Assembly: GCF_002240055.1 (NCBI RefSeq)
Contig: NZ_CP016753.1
Span: 1,922,001-1,986,000 of the forward strand
DNA length: 64,000 nucleotides
Source: Leptotrichia sp. oral taxon 498
GTDB lineage: Bacteria; Fusobacteriota; Fusobacteriia; Fusobacteriales; Leptotrichiaceae
Reading direction: 5' to 3'
Below, one piece after another: positions 30,049 to 38,744 of the stretch (positions within the stretch are counted from its first letter, which is position 1; the number at the start of each line of letters is the position of its first letter). The position numbers and the translations under genes are program-made. The notes under the pieces are model-generated. The model was given only the letters and a program-made list of their open reading frames with translations, searched no databases and was not told the DNA's origin.

Positions 30049-30948
30049 TTAATCTAAAATAACAAGTGACTGTTTAACAATATCACCTTTCCTATTTTTA
30101 TATCCTTTAAATACAACTTTTTTTACTTCATTTTTTGTATAACCAGTATTTACTGGAATTGATGTTATAGGATTATATCTATCTCCTATTTTATTATCTA
30201 AAAATGTATAAACAGGTGCTGAAAATAATAAATTATATAATTCAAAAAAGTAATAGTATGTTTCTATCAAAATTTCTGTATCTTTTGGATTTTCATTTTT
30301 TTGGATATTAAATTCAATTTGTTCCCATAATAATTTTAAATTTGATGCTTGCAATCCTAGTCCTAAAAATATTTCTTTTCCTTTTTTTTCTGTAATTATA
30401 ACTTCTATTCGTTTTTTTTCATTTTCAGAAATTTTCTTAAAATCATTAAAGATTTTTTCAAAATTATCATTAAAACTTTCATTTGATGAACTATTTTTAA
30501 CTACTTCTTTTGCTTTTTGTTTTTCTTGATTCAACTCTTTTTCCAACTCATCTATTTTTAAAGTCAAATTTTTTTCTTTTTTCTCTGCTTCATTTTTCAA
30601 ATTTTCTTTTTCAGAATTTAATGTTTTTATTTGTTGCTCAAGTTTTTCCTTTTCTCCATCATTTCTATTACTTTCAAATTTTTTTATTTTCTCATTCAAT
30701 TTTCTAATTTCATTTTTCAATGTTTCTTCATTTGATGAACTACTTTGTAAACTTCCCAATTGACTTCTTAAATTTCTAATTTCTATTTTTAATCCATCAT
30801 TCTCTGCTTTCATTTTTGCTTCATTTACAATTCCACTTTTTTTCAACATTTGATTTCTTTTACTTTTTAAACTTTCTGATAAGTTTTTTATTACCCATAA
30901 TAAAAAGATAATTATCGCTATTAATATTACTATTATTACTGCTGCCAT
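30049..30948 (-). CDS. Membrane-anchored coiled-coil protein with GrpE-like C-terminal domain
   Basis: A 299-aa protein with an N-terminal transmembrane helix (residues 3-19), a long coiled coil (about 45-155) and a globular C-terminal part. The last 45 residues match the beta domain of GrpE in pattern: GDRYNP, then VKKVVFKGYK followed by QSLVIL. This compares with GEPFDP, then VVEV.QKGYK followed by RPSMVKV in GrpE, the nucleotide-exchange factor of DnaK. A soluble relative is encoded at 35594-36799. AGGAGG precedes the ATG. Lying directly after the Hsp70-like genes, it is best read as their exchange factor held at the membrane. The homology is by eye and needs a structure check. Confidence 0.7.
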   Translation of the reverse strand: MAAVIIVILIAIIIFLLWVIKNLSESLKSKRNQMLKKSGIVNEAKMKAENDGLKIEIRNLRSQLGSLQSSSSNEETLKNEIRKLNEKIKKFESNRNDGEKEKLEQQIKTLNSEKENLKNEAEKKEKNLTLKIDELEKELNQEKQKAKEVVKNSSSNESFNDNFEKIFNDFKKISENEKKRIEVIITEKKGKEIFLGLGLQASNLKLLWEQIEFNIQKNENPKDTEILIETYYYFFELYNLLFSAPVYTFLDNKIGDRYNPITSIPVNTGYTKNEVKKVVFKGYKNRKGDIVKQSLVILD

Positions 30949-30965
30949 AATATTTTCCTCCTAAA

Positions 30966-33317
30966 TTAATCCAAAACTTCCGTCCTAATCTCTTCTAATT
31001 GTTGTCCTCTCTTGTTAATTACTGTGTAATCAATGGTGTCTTTTCCTCTTGATTTTATAAAAATATCTGCATCTGCATAACTTCTTTCTATTTCTAAAAT
31101 CAAATTATATATTTCACCTTTTTTATTCATAAAATTCAGACATATTTCTTTCTCATCTGCTGATAAAGTTTTAATCCATTCTTCTTCACTATTATTATCT
31201 AGTAATACTTGAAATTCTTCATTTCTTTTTATCCCAACCTTATACAAAAATTCTTCTTCATCAACAATTTTTTCTTTATACATTTTTATCCATCCACTTC
31301 TTTGACAAAGAAGAAGACCATAAACTTTAAAGAAATTTTTATTTAATTCAATCCCATTTTCTAAAACAATTTTATCTCCCTCAAAAATTTCAATTATATC
31401 AATTTCAAATTCGTACTCTTCCATTTTTTTAAAAACTTCACCAATAACAAAATCTTTAAATTCAGGCATAACATCAAATATTATTTTTACTTTTTTAGAA
31501 AAAATATTTTTGTTATTTTCAATATCTAAAAATAAAATTTCTAATTTTTTCCAGATAAGTTCTTGTATTTCCCAAAACTCTTTTCCATCAAATTCTTTAT
31601 TCAAAAATCCGTTTGCTACTTTTTTATTAATTTCTAAATCGTATCTCTCATTATCTAATATTTTTTTATAGTATCCCATTGAATAAGTATATTCATTTTT
31701 ATCTAATTTTAAAACAATATAATTTGTTGGAATATCTGATATTTCTATTTTTTTACTGCTTTGCTCACTTAAAATTCCAGCAAGTAAAGATGTTGTATTT
31801 TCCACTCGATACTCTACTTTATATTTGCTCATTACTTTATCTTTTAATACTGAAGTTGGGATTGATTTTCTTATACCTTTTTCAAAATTGTATTTTATAA
31901 AATCAAGTTCCTCTTTTGTTCTAATATTTGAAAATGACAATGAATATCTCAAAAATATTTTTTTATCAATTTCATTATTCAAATAAAGTCCCAAAGTATA
32001 TGCAAATATTTCAATTAAATTTATTTCTTTATCTATTTCTTCCAAATAAATTGTATTTTTAAATGGGTTTTGAAAATCTATCCAATAAAAATTTTCTTTA
32101 TTTTCAGTATTTTCATATTCTTTAAAAGCATCATAAGAAAACAAAATATCATTTTTTGAAGTATTTGGTCTGCTCTCAAATTTTTCATAATCTTCCAAAA
32201 ATTTTTTAATATTACAAAATTTCATAATACTCAAATTTTCTATAGAATCCTCATTTCTTTTAGAAAAAATACTTTTAGGATATATTCTACCATCTGAATC
32301 TTTTATTAATACTCTAACCATTTCATTGTCAAATTCTATCAATACTTGTGCATTTTTATCCACGTTATTAAGCGGATTTTCTCCGTAAATACTTTCATCA
32401 GAATACACTTTTCTAAAATCTTCACTTTTAGAAAATTTTCTTTTATCATAAATTGACCATAATCCTAAATTCATATCTTTTAGATTTGGTTTTAAATATT
32501 CAATTTTACTTTTATCATTTTCTTCTTCTAAAATTTTATCCTCGAGAAATCCCTTTTCAAAAATAATTTCTCCCTTTTCAATTAATTTTCTTAAACCCTT
32601 CACATTTTTCACAATAACTACATATTCATCGGTTCCTTTTTGAGCCATTCCTATAATATTAAAAAACATCATATTTGCCAAATTTTTAGAAATATCTAAT
32701 TCTCGATCAAAAATATAAAATTTCCCATTTTTTCTTTCAATTAATAAATTTAATATTTCTATCGTAGCATTCGTATTCAACGATATTTCTTTTATCGGAA
32801 ATATTATAGAATTTCCTTCTTCTTCAGTAAACATTTCAAATTCTATATTATAAATTTCATAATTATTATTTCGATTCATCAATATTTTTTGAAAATTGTT
32901 ATTACTTATTCTTATTTTCCCATTTTCAAAAATTTTTCTTTGAATATAATAATTTTCATTCTTAATTTGTTTAAATAAATATTCATTAGGAATTGAAGAA
33001 TTGAAATCTAAAATTCCATATTTTGACAATTCCTCTTCGTATTCTTCTTTTCTTTCAATTATTTCATTTTTGTTTTTCACAAAAATAGGATCTTTTAATT
33101 TGTAAATTATCAGTTTTCTTTTTATATCTATTATTTTAGTTTCTGTCTCTACTTTTGTATTAAAATATTCCAAATAAAGTCTTTTTTCAATATTTTTAAA
33201 TAACTCTATTATTTTTTCTTTATTATCAATATATAACCTAGAAATATAGTTATATAATTCTTCTTTTTTTATAGTATCCTTATGCAAATACACGACCTTA
33301 TTGTTTACTTTTAACAT
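30966..33317 (-). CDS. Catalytically degenerate Hsp70 paralogue
   Basis: A 783-aa protein colinear with the Hsp70-like neighbours over its second half. It has the pre-core motif GLWSIYD (285-291) and YGENPLNN (311-318), then FAYTLGLYLNNE, FLRYSLSF and EKGIRKSIPTSVL, which align with FAYYIGLNLNNM-type segments of the active copies. The nucleotide-binding loops are lost: phosphate-1 reads VLIEFDNEMVRVLI (325-338) and no FDFGGGTTDF remains. The C-terminal domain is shared (VGIKRNEEF...EEWIK, ending DTIDYTVIN). It is thus likely a non-hydrolysing structural or regulatory partner. Residues 1-270 are unrecognised. Confidence 0.75.
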   Translation of the reverse strand: MLKVNNKVVYLHKDTIKKEELYNYISRLYIDNKEKIIELFKNIEKRLYLEYFNTKVETETKIIDIKRKLIIYKLKDPIFVKNKNEIIERKEEYEEELSKYGILDFNSSIPNEYLFKQIKNENYYIQRKIFENGKIRISNNNFQKILMNRNNNYEIYNIEFEMFTEEEGNSIIFPIKEISLNTNATIEILNLLIERKNGKFYIFDRELDISKNLANMMFFNIIGMAQKGTDEYVVIVKNVKGLRKLIEKGEIIFEKGFLEDKILEEENDKSKIEYLKPNLKDMNLGLWSIYDKRKFSKSEDFRKVYSDESIYGENPLNNVDKNAQVLIEFDNEMVRVLIKDSDGRIYPKSIFSKRNEDSIENLSIMKFCNIKKFLEDYEKFESRPNTSKNDILFSYDAFKEYENTENKENFYWIDFQNPFKNTIYLEEIDKEINLIEIFAYTLGLYLNNEIDKKIFLRYSLSFSNIRTKEELDFIKYNFEKGIRKSIPTSVLKDKVMSKYKVEYRVENTTSLLAGILSEQSSKKIEISDIPTNYIVLKLDKNEYTYSMGYYKKILDNERYDLEINKKVANGFLNKEFDGKEFWEIQELIWKKLEILFLDIENNKNIFSKKVKIIFDVMPEFKDFVIGEVFKKMEEYEFEIDIIEIFEGDKIVLENGIELNKNFFKVYGLLLCQRSGWIKMYKEKIVDEEEFLYKVGIKRNEEFQVLLDNNSEEEWIKTLSADEKEICLNFMNKKGEIYNLILEIERSYADADIFIKSRGKDTIDYTVINKRGQQLEEIRTEVLD

Positions 33318-33334
33318 CTTTACACCATTTCTTC

Positions 33335-35485
33335 CTATTCATTTGATAAATCTATCTCTTTTGGCTCTTCTATATATTCATCTTTTTTTATTTTTTCACT
33401 ATTAGAAACGCAATACTCAATTTTATTTGGAGAAATACTTCTTATATAAATATATTCGTCATCATCATATTCATCATCTAAATCAATCATAATTGTTTTT
33501 ATATTTTCTAATTCAACATCTTTCAATAAGTTAGAATAATTATCTGTAAAGTAAATTTCATTTTCTATCTCATTTGCTACAATATATTTTTTCCACTCAT
33601 CATACCCAATTTTTTTATCCAAAATATTTTTAAATTCTCCATTTCTCTTTCTTCCAACAATATAATTAAACGGAACTTCTTCTACTGAACTCTCTGTTTT
33701 TATTTCTCCATTTTTTCTAAGCAAAATACTTCCATAAGCAACCCCTGTTTTACCATTTGGAATAAATTTATTTCTATCAATCACATATCCCATTTCTCTT
33801 TGTTTTTCTTCAGCTTCTTCTGTCCCTAGTGGCGGAAATATCTTTACTTTTTCACTAAATTTTTCATTTCCATCTACCATTTCTACTTTTTTTGCTTCAA
33901 AAATTTCTTTAATATATTCAGATTTACTTGAATTTCCTGCCAGAAATATGTTAATTTCATTTATTGTTTTACTTTCTACTGTTGAAATTAGATTTGCAAA
34001 AAACTCATTTACTCCTTTTTTTATCATTTCTCTTATTCGATTTTTTAATCTATCAATATCCACTATTAAATTAACTGTAGTTTGATTAGAAAATTTATCC
34101 AATAAATTTATTGACAATTCTCCTAAATCATCATTGTAATTATCAGGCATATCACTGTTTTCCCAAATAAATCTTAATCCCTCAGCTATTTTTATTAAAT
34201 TACTTTTAGCTTCTTTTGTTTCATTTATCATATCATAATTTTTCAATGGCACTTTTTTGTTTAAAGGTAGAGAAATTTGAAAATTCCCCTTTCTCAAATT
34301 TTCAATATTTTCTTCTGACATAAATGTTTCATATGCTAATGCACTTAAAATATTTTCTCCTCCTAAATACTTATATCCACCCGATGAAATACTTTCCATT
34401 TCATATGAATATCTATCATCATCTTCAAGTTTTCTAAAAATCCCAAAATCAAAATCTGTTGTTCCACCACCGAAATCAAATATACCATAAAATACTTCTT
34501 CATCTTTTACCCTATTAAAAAAATTATATTGTTCCAATGCTGTGGCCGCATAACAAAATGGCTCACTATTAAAATTTCTTACAGAAAATTTTTTCATTAT
34601 TTTTTCATTGTTTAAAATCGTTACAGGTAATGATTTTTTTATTCCTTTTTCAAAGCATAGTCTTATTTTTTCTCTTATAGCTTTTTCATAAGTTACAGGA
34701 TAACTCAAAATGTATCTTAAAAATATTTTTTTATTACACATATTATTAAGATTTAATCCAATGTAATAAGCATACAATTCAACAGGAGTAATATCGTCTT
34801 CTGAACCTTCTAAAAATTTTTTTATACTATACTCATTTCTTCTATCTTTTATATTAATTTTTCGATTTCCACTCGCCCATTGTTTTATATCTGACAATAT
34901 TGAATTCAGTACTTCAGGTTTATTTGAATTTACAAAATCATTTTGTGCATGATGTGATACTTGAAGATCATTCCATTCAGTATAAGGACGCCCTTCTTTT
35001 TCTTTATACAATCTTAAGAATTTCTCAAAGTCTCCAAATTCAATCATTGTCGGATTTTCAAAATTCTTTTCTTTATAATTTTCATTAGCACTATTCGAAC
35101 CTATTTCTAATGGATATATAGTTTCTGCATTATCTCTATAAATTGCAACTGTACTTTTTGTTCCAAAATCTATCGCTACAATTGCACTTTTTTCTACATC
35201 ATTTTTTGGATTTCTCCCATATACTTTTATATTCTCTTCCTGCACAAAAGGCACACTTTCTGACCCTTTCACATCATCAAAAACATCCCAATGCCCACCA
35301 TTTATATCAGTTAATTCTGATTCTAATAACTCATTTAAATTTGCTCTTTTATATTCACTTTTTTTATAATATTCTTTTATTTTAATATCATTCATAAAAC
35401 AATTCTCTCTTTCTGCTATATTTTCTACCATTCTTTTTATCTCATCTTGTATTCTATTTCTTTCATCGCCAAATTTTTTACTCAA
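33335..35485 (-). CDS. Hsp70-like ATPase with minimal N-terminal extension
   Basis: A protein of about 716-721 aa. The Hsp70 core has AIDFGTKST, FDFGGGTTDF and FLAGNSSKS, all intact, and is preceded by GGHWDVFDD and YGRNPKND as in the paralogues. The C-terminal domain (VGRKRNGEF...YDEWKKY, ending NKIEYCVSN) replaces the normal substrate-binding domain, and an acidic run EYDDDEY lies within it. Several TTG starts are possible (35500, 35494, 35485); GGAG is best spaced for the one at 35485. It follows the soluble GrpE-like gene across a 108-bp gap holding an inverted repeat. Likely an active ATPase of the locus. Confidence 0.85.
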   Translation of the reverse strand: MSKKFGDERNRIQDEIKRMVENIAERENCFMNDIKIKEYYKKSEYKRANLNELLESELTDINGGHWDVFDDVKGSESVPFVQEENIKVYGRNPKNDVEKSAIVAIDFGTKSTVAIYRDNAETIYPLEIGSNSANENYKEKNFENPTMIEFGDFEKFLRLYKEKEGRPYTEWNDLQVSHHAQNDFVNSNKPEVLNSILSDIKQWASGNRKINIKDRRNEYSIKKFLEGSEDDITPVELYAYYIGLNLNNMCNKKIFLRYILSYPVTYEKAIREKIRLCFEKGIKKSLPVTILNNEKIMKKFSVRNFNSEPFCYAATALEQYNFFNRVKDEEVFYGIFDFGGGTTDFDFGIFRKLEDDDRYSYEMESISSGGYKYLGGENILSALAYETFMSEENIENLRKGNFQISLPLNKKVPLKNYDMINETKEAKSNLIKIAEGLRFIWENSDMPDNYNDDLGELSINLLDKFSNQTTVNLIVDIDRLKNRIREMIKKGVNEFFANLISTVESKTINEINIFLAGNSSKSEYIKEIFEAKKVEMVDGNEKFSEKVKIFPPLGTEEAEEKQREMGYVIDRNKFIPNGKTGVAYGSILLRKNGEIKTESSVEEVPFNYIVGRKRNGEFKNILDKKIGYDEWKKYIVANEIENEIYFTDNYSNLLKDVELENIKTIMIDLDDEYDDDEYIYIRSISPNKIEYCVSNSEKIKKDEYIEEPKEIDLSNE

Positions 35486-35520
35486 TATTCTCAACTCCAA
35501 AATACATTTTTACAAACAAA

Positions 35521-35578
35521 ATAACTTTAAATCTTTCTAAATATATTTTTCAACATTTTTTAGATTCTTTAAAGTTAT
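35521..35578. repeat. Inverted repeat inside the Hsp70 locus, possible attenuator
   Basis: ATAACTTTAAA (35521-35531) pairs perfectly with TTTAAAGTTAT (35568-35578) across a 36-nt loop. It lies between the GrpE-like gene and the Hsp70 gene. On the minus strand it is followed by TTTTGTTTG, so it could be a partial terminator setting expression ratios. Confidence 0.4.
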
Positions 35579-35593
35579 CTTGCTCTTTATTTT

Positions 35594-36799
35594 TTATTTT
35601 AATAAAACAATAGATTGATACAATAATTTTTTGTCTCTTTTTCTTTGATACCCTTTCACAATAACTCTAGCTACATCACCATTGCTCACACTATTTGAAG
35701 ATGGTATTTGAGAAATTGGATTGTATCTTTCACCAATTTCAGGATTTACAAACTCATACACTTCTTCATCATACTCTTTATTCATCACATTAATTACATA
35801 GTCATAGATTTTAACTAACACAGCATAAAAATCAGCATTCTCAATAAAATCATTTTTTAAAAAATCTTTATAATTTGAAAATTTTGTAGTTACCAAATAT
35901 AAAAACATATCTTTTCCCAAATGTGGTTTTAATATCGCGTCATATTTCTCTCTATCATTTTCAGGAATTTTCAAATACTCGCTATAAAGAGCTTCTAATT
36001 CTTCTAAGTCTTTAAAATCCGCTAATCTTGATATTAAGTTATTCTTATCATTTTTTAATTCATTATTATCTTTTTCTAATCCAAAAATTTTATAATCTCT
36101 ATTTTTCACATCTTCTGTCAAAGAACTAACTTGATTTTCCAAACGAGTTATCGATTGATTTTTAGAAAGAATTTCTCTTCTTAAGTCATCAACATTTTTT
36201 TCTAAATTAGTTTTTTCTCTCAACAAATTATTTATTTTGAAGTTTAAATCATTTATTTTAACATCTCTAGATTTAATTTCTCCATTTAATTTTAAAAATT
36301 CATCTTCTGCTCCCTTTTTAAAATTTGAAAATTTTGTTTCTAAATTATCGAAATTATCTTTTTCTTGATTTAAATCTTTACTTAATTTTTTAATTTCATC
36401 AATTTTCTCATTTTTTTCTTCTTCTAATTTTTTATTTTTTTCTTCCAATTCAGTATTTTTTTCTGTTAGTTCTGATATTCTTTGATCTTTTTCTTCTATC
36501 TCTTTTATTTTTTCATTTTTTAAATTTTCTAATCTTTCCTTTAAATCTAGATTTTCTTCTTTTAATTCATTTTCTTGATTTTCATTTCCAAAATTTAAGT
36601 TATTTTTCTCTTTTACTTCTTTTTTATCTTCATCAGAAATCGTTTCTTTTGGAGAATAAATATTATTTAATTTCTCAATTTCAGATATTCTCTTTTCTAA
36701 TCCATCAACTCTTGTACTAATTTTGGCTATAATCGATAAAATACCTTTTATTTTCTCTATACTATCATTTAAAATTTTTCCTGTTTGTCCATCATTCAT
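35594..36799 (-). CDS. Coiled-coil protein with GrpE-like C-terminal domain
   Basis: A 401-aa soluble protein. Residues about 60-275 form one very long Glu/Lys/Asn-rich coiled coil; the globular part starts near 285. The C terminus reads GERYNPISQIP, then VARVIVKGYQRK and QSIVLLK, matching the GrpE beta-domain pattern (GEPFDP, VQKGY, RP.MV.V) and the C terminus of the 30049-30948 protein. GrpE also has a long helix followed by a small beta domain that opens the Hsp70 nucleotide cleft. So this is inferred to be the nucleotide-exchange factor for the Hsp70 encoded just downstream. Its coiled coil is far longer than in ordinary GrpE (about 200 aa in total). Confidence 0.7.
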   Translation of the reverse strand: MNDGQTGKILNDSIEKIKGILSIIAKISTRVDGLEKRISEIEKLNNIYSPKETISDEDKKEVKEKNNLNFGNENQENELKEENLDLKERLENLKNEKIKEIEEKDQRISELTEKNTELEEKNKKLEEEKNEKIDEIKKLSKDLNQEKDNFDNLETKFSNFKKGAEDEFLKLNGEIKSRDVKINDLNFKINNLLREKTNLEKNVDDLRREILSKNQSITRLENQVSSLTEDVKNRDYKIFGLEKDNNELKNDKNNLISRLADFKDLEELEALYSEYLKIPENDREKYDAILKPHLGKDMFLYLVTTKFSNYKDFLKNDFIENADFYAVLVKIYDYVINVMNKEYDEEVYEFVNPEIGERYNPISQIPSSNSVSNGDVARVIVKGYQRKRDKKLLYQSIVLLK

Positions 36800-36811
36800 T
36801 TCTATCTCTCC

Positions 36812-37369
36812 TTAATTTCCTTTCAACTTCTTAGCAAATATTGAACTCAAATTCACTTCATCTTTTGCTACTGTATTCAAATTTTCTTTCTTTTTAGAAA
36901 TCACTTTTGACCTTTTAGCATTCACTTTAAAAAAATTTTCATTATTAGTCTTTACAAAAATTTCATTTTTAAAATTTTCTTCTTCTTTTGTTCTAATAAA
37001 TTGTTTTCCTTTTTTAGTTATGAAAATCTTTTCGTTTTCATTATTAGAAATTTTCAAAACTACATTTTCTTTTAAATTCACATTTTCAAGCAAAATTTTT
37101 TCCAAAGTCTCTAAAGTGAAATTACTATCTTCTAAAACTTCAAAATCATTAAATCCATTATAAATTTCTTTAACTTTTTCAAAATCTGTACCAAAAATCA
37201 ATAAATCAAAAACATTTTTTGAACGAAAATTTTTTTTTAACCACGATAAAAATTCTTTTACTTCCCTATTACAAAATTTTTCTCCTTGATATTTTTTTAC
37301 ATTTCCATTATATTCTGTCAAAATTCCCTGTTCAGAAACATAAATCGCAATCGAAATTTTCACTGTCAT
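36812..37369 (-). CDS. Hypothetical protein of the Hsp70 locus
   Basis: A 185-aa protein, 12 bp upstream of the GrpE-like gene. The N-terminal half (residues 1-95) alternates beta and alpha (ISIAIYVSEQGI, VFDLLIFGTD); the C-terminal half is Lys/Asn/Glu rich and low in hydrophobics. There is no J-domain HPD motif, so it is not an ordinary DnaJ partner. GAGGAG precedes the ATG. Function unknown; its place suggests a component or adaptor of the same system. Confidence 0.6.
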   Translation of the reverse strand: MTVKISIAIYVSEQGILTEYNGNVKKYQGEKFCNREVKEFLSWLKKNFRSKNVFDLLIFGTDFEKVKEIYNGFNDFEVLEDSNFTLETLEKILLENVNLKENVVLKISNNENEKIFITKKGKQFIRTKEEENFKNEIFVKTNNENFFKVNAKRSKVISKKKENLNTVAKDEVNLSSIFAKKLKGN

Positions 37370-37456
37370 TTTTCTCAGCTCCTCTCAATTATTCTTTTGC
37401 TGTTTTTTCTATATTTTTTTATTCTGATATAATTTCTAATCAATATATGTTCTTTA

Positions 37457-38077
37457 TTATATTTTTTCGTTTAATTTTTCAAGTTCTTCATCCATCTTGT
37501 CTAATTTCTCTTTTAAATAATCATACATTGCAACATCATCATCTGCGTCTAATTCATTATTTAAATATGCATCTATATTTGTTGTAGGAATTTTACCATT
37601 TTTATGATCTTCTAGCATTTTTTTAAATTCATTTGCATCCATTTTTATTTCAGCTGCTCCTTTTATTGTTCCAAATGAAATAGGTTCTTCCAACCCTAAA
37701 TCTTCACCAAAAGCCTGAAATATTGTTGAAATTGTATTTGATTTATGTTTTTTCTTCTCTGTTTCATTTAAATTTTCTAATTTATGTTCTTCTTCAGGAG
37801 TTAATTCTTTCATTGATTCTTTTACAGCATTTATATAACTTGCAACACTTTCATAGTTCTCAGGTTTTATATCTCTAACTTCTGCTGTATAAGAGAATCT
37901 TTCATAATCTCTTGGCTCTATTTGGCTTTTTGGACTTAACAATTTTACTATACCTTCAGCTAAATTCGCTATTCCGGAAAATAGTGCTCTTCCTACACCA
38001 GCTATTGCAGTTCCCACCGCTCTAATTGCTCCTGTTATTGCATGTCCTACCCCACTAAGAAAACTCCAAAATCCCAT
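37457..38077 (-). CDS. Protein with glycine-rich amphipathic N terminus (paralogue A)
   Basis: A protein of about 206 residues starting MGFWSF. Residues 1-45 are hydrophobic and rich in Gly/Ala (VGHAITGAIRAVGTAIAGVG), like a membrane-inserting or glycine-zipper segment. The rest is soluble and acidic, with the block QIEPRDYERFSYTAE, IKGAAEIKMD and a C-terminal DADDDVAMYDYLKEKLDKM. It is a tandem paralogue of the next gene. GAGGAG is spaced for the ATG at 38077 rather than 38086. No family recognised. A membrane-active effector or substrate of the Hsp70/ATPase system is a hypothesis only. Confidence 0.65.
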   Translation of the reverse strand: MGFWSFLSGVGHAITGAIRAVGTAIAGVGRALFSGIANLAEGIVKLLSPKSQIEPRDYERFSYTAEVRDIKPENYESVASYINAVKESMKELTPEEEHKLENLNETEKKKHKSNTISTIFQAFGEDLGLEEPISFGTIKGAAEIKMDANEFKKMLEDHKNGKIPTTNIDAYLNNELDADDDVAMYDYLKEKLDKMDEELEKLNEKI

Positions 38078-38154
38078 TTTATTCATCTCCTCTTATTAAT
38101 TTTTATTACTATTTTTTTCTTTCTTATATTTTTTTATTTTACTTTAATGATGTA

Positions 38155-38742
38155 TCATCCCATTTTATCCAATTTTTCTTTTAAATAATCATACATCGCT
38201 ACATCATCATCTGCATCTAATTTATTGTCTAAATACGCATCTACATCCATTGTAGGTATTTTATTATTTTTATAATCCTCTACCATTTTTTTAAATTCTG
38301 TTGGATTCATTTTTATTTCAGCTGCACCCTTTATTGCTCCAAATGAAATTGGTTCTTTCAATCCTAATTCTTCTCCAAAAGCCTGAAATATTGTTGCTAT
38401 CGTATTCGATTTATATCTTTTCTTTTCTGTCTCACTTAAATTTCCTAATTTTTGTTCTTCTTCAGGTGTCAATTCTTTCATTGAATTTTTTACATCACTT
38501 ATATAACTTGAAACATCCTCATAATTTTCAGGTTTTTTATCTTTTATATTAGCTGTATAAGAAAATCTTTCATAATCTCTTGGTTCTATTTGATTTTTGG
38601 GACTCAATAATTTTGCTATACCTATAGCTAAATTTACTATTCCAAGAAACGGACCTACTCCTAGACCAAGTATAGAACTTCCTATCGCGCTAATTGCTCC
38701 TACAACACCACTTATTGCTGATGCTATCAAACCAAATACCAT
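38155..38742 (-). CDS. Protein with glycine-rich amphipathic N terminus (paralogue B)
   Basis: A 195-aa paralogue of the neighbouring protein. The N terminus is hydrophobic and glycine-rich (IASAISGVVGAISAIG, then LGLGVGPFLGIVNLAIG). It shares LLSPKNQIEPRDYERFSYTA, MKELTPEEE, SNTIATIFQAFGE, IKGAAEIKM and DADDDVAMYDYLKEKLDKM with it. The two N termini differ in sequence but keep the same Gly/Ala hydrophobic character, so that property seems to be what is selected. Its ribosome binding site overlaps the stop of the ATPase gene, so the two are translationally coupled. Confidence 0.65.
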   Translation of the reverse strand: MVFGLIASAISGVVGAISAIGSSILGLGVGPFLGIVNLAIGIAKLLSPKNQIEPRDYERFSYTANIKDKKPENYEDVSSYISDVKNSMKELTPEEEQKLGNLSETEKKRYKSNTIATIFQAFGEELGLKEPISFGAIKGAAEIKMNPTEFKKMVEDYKNNKIPTMDVDAYLDNKLDADDDVAMYDYLKEKLDKMG

Positions 38743-38744
38743 TT

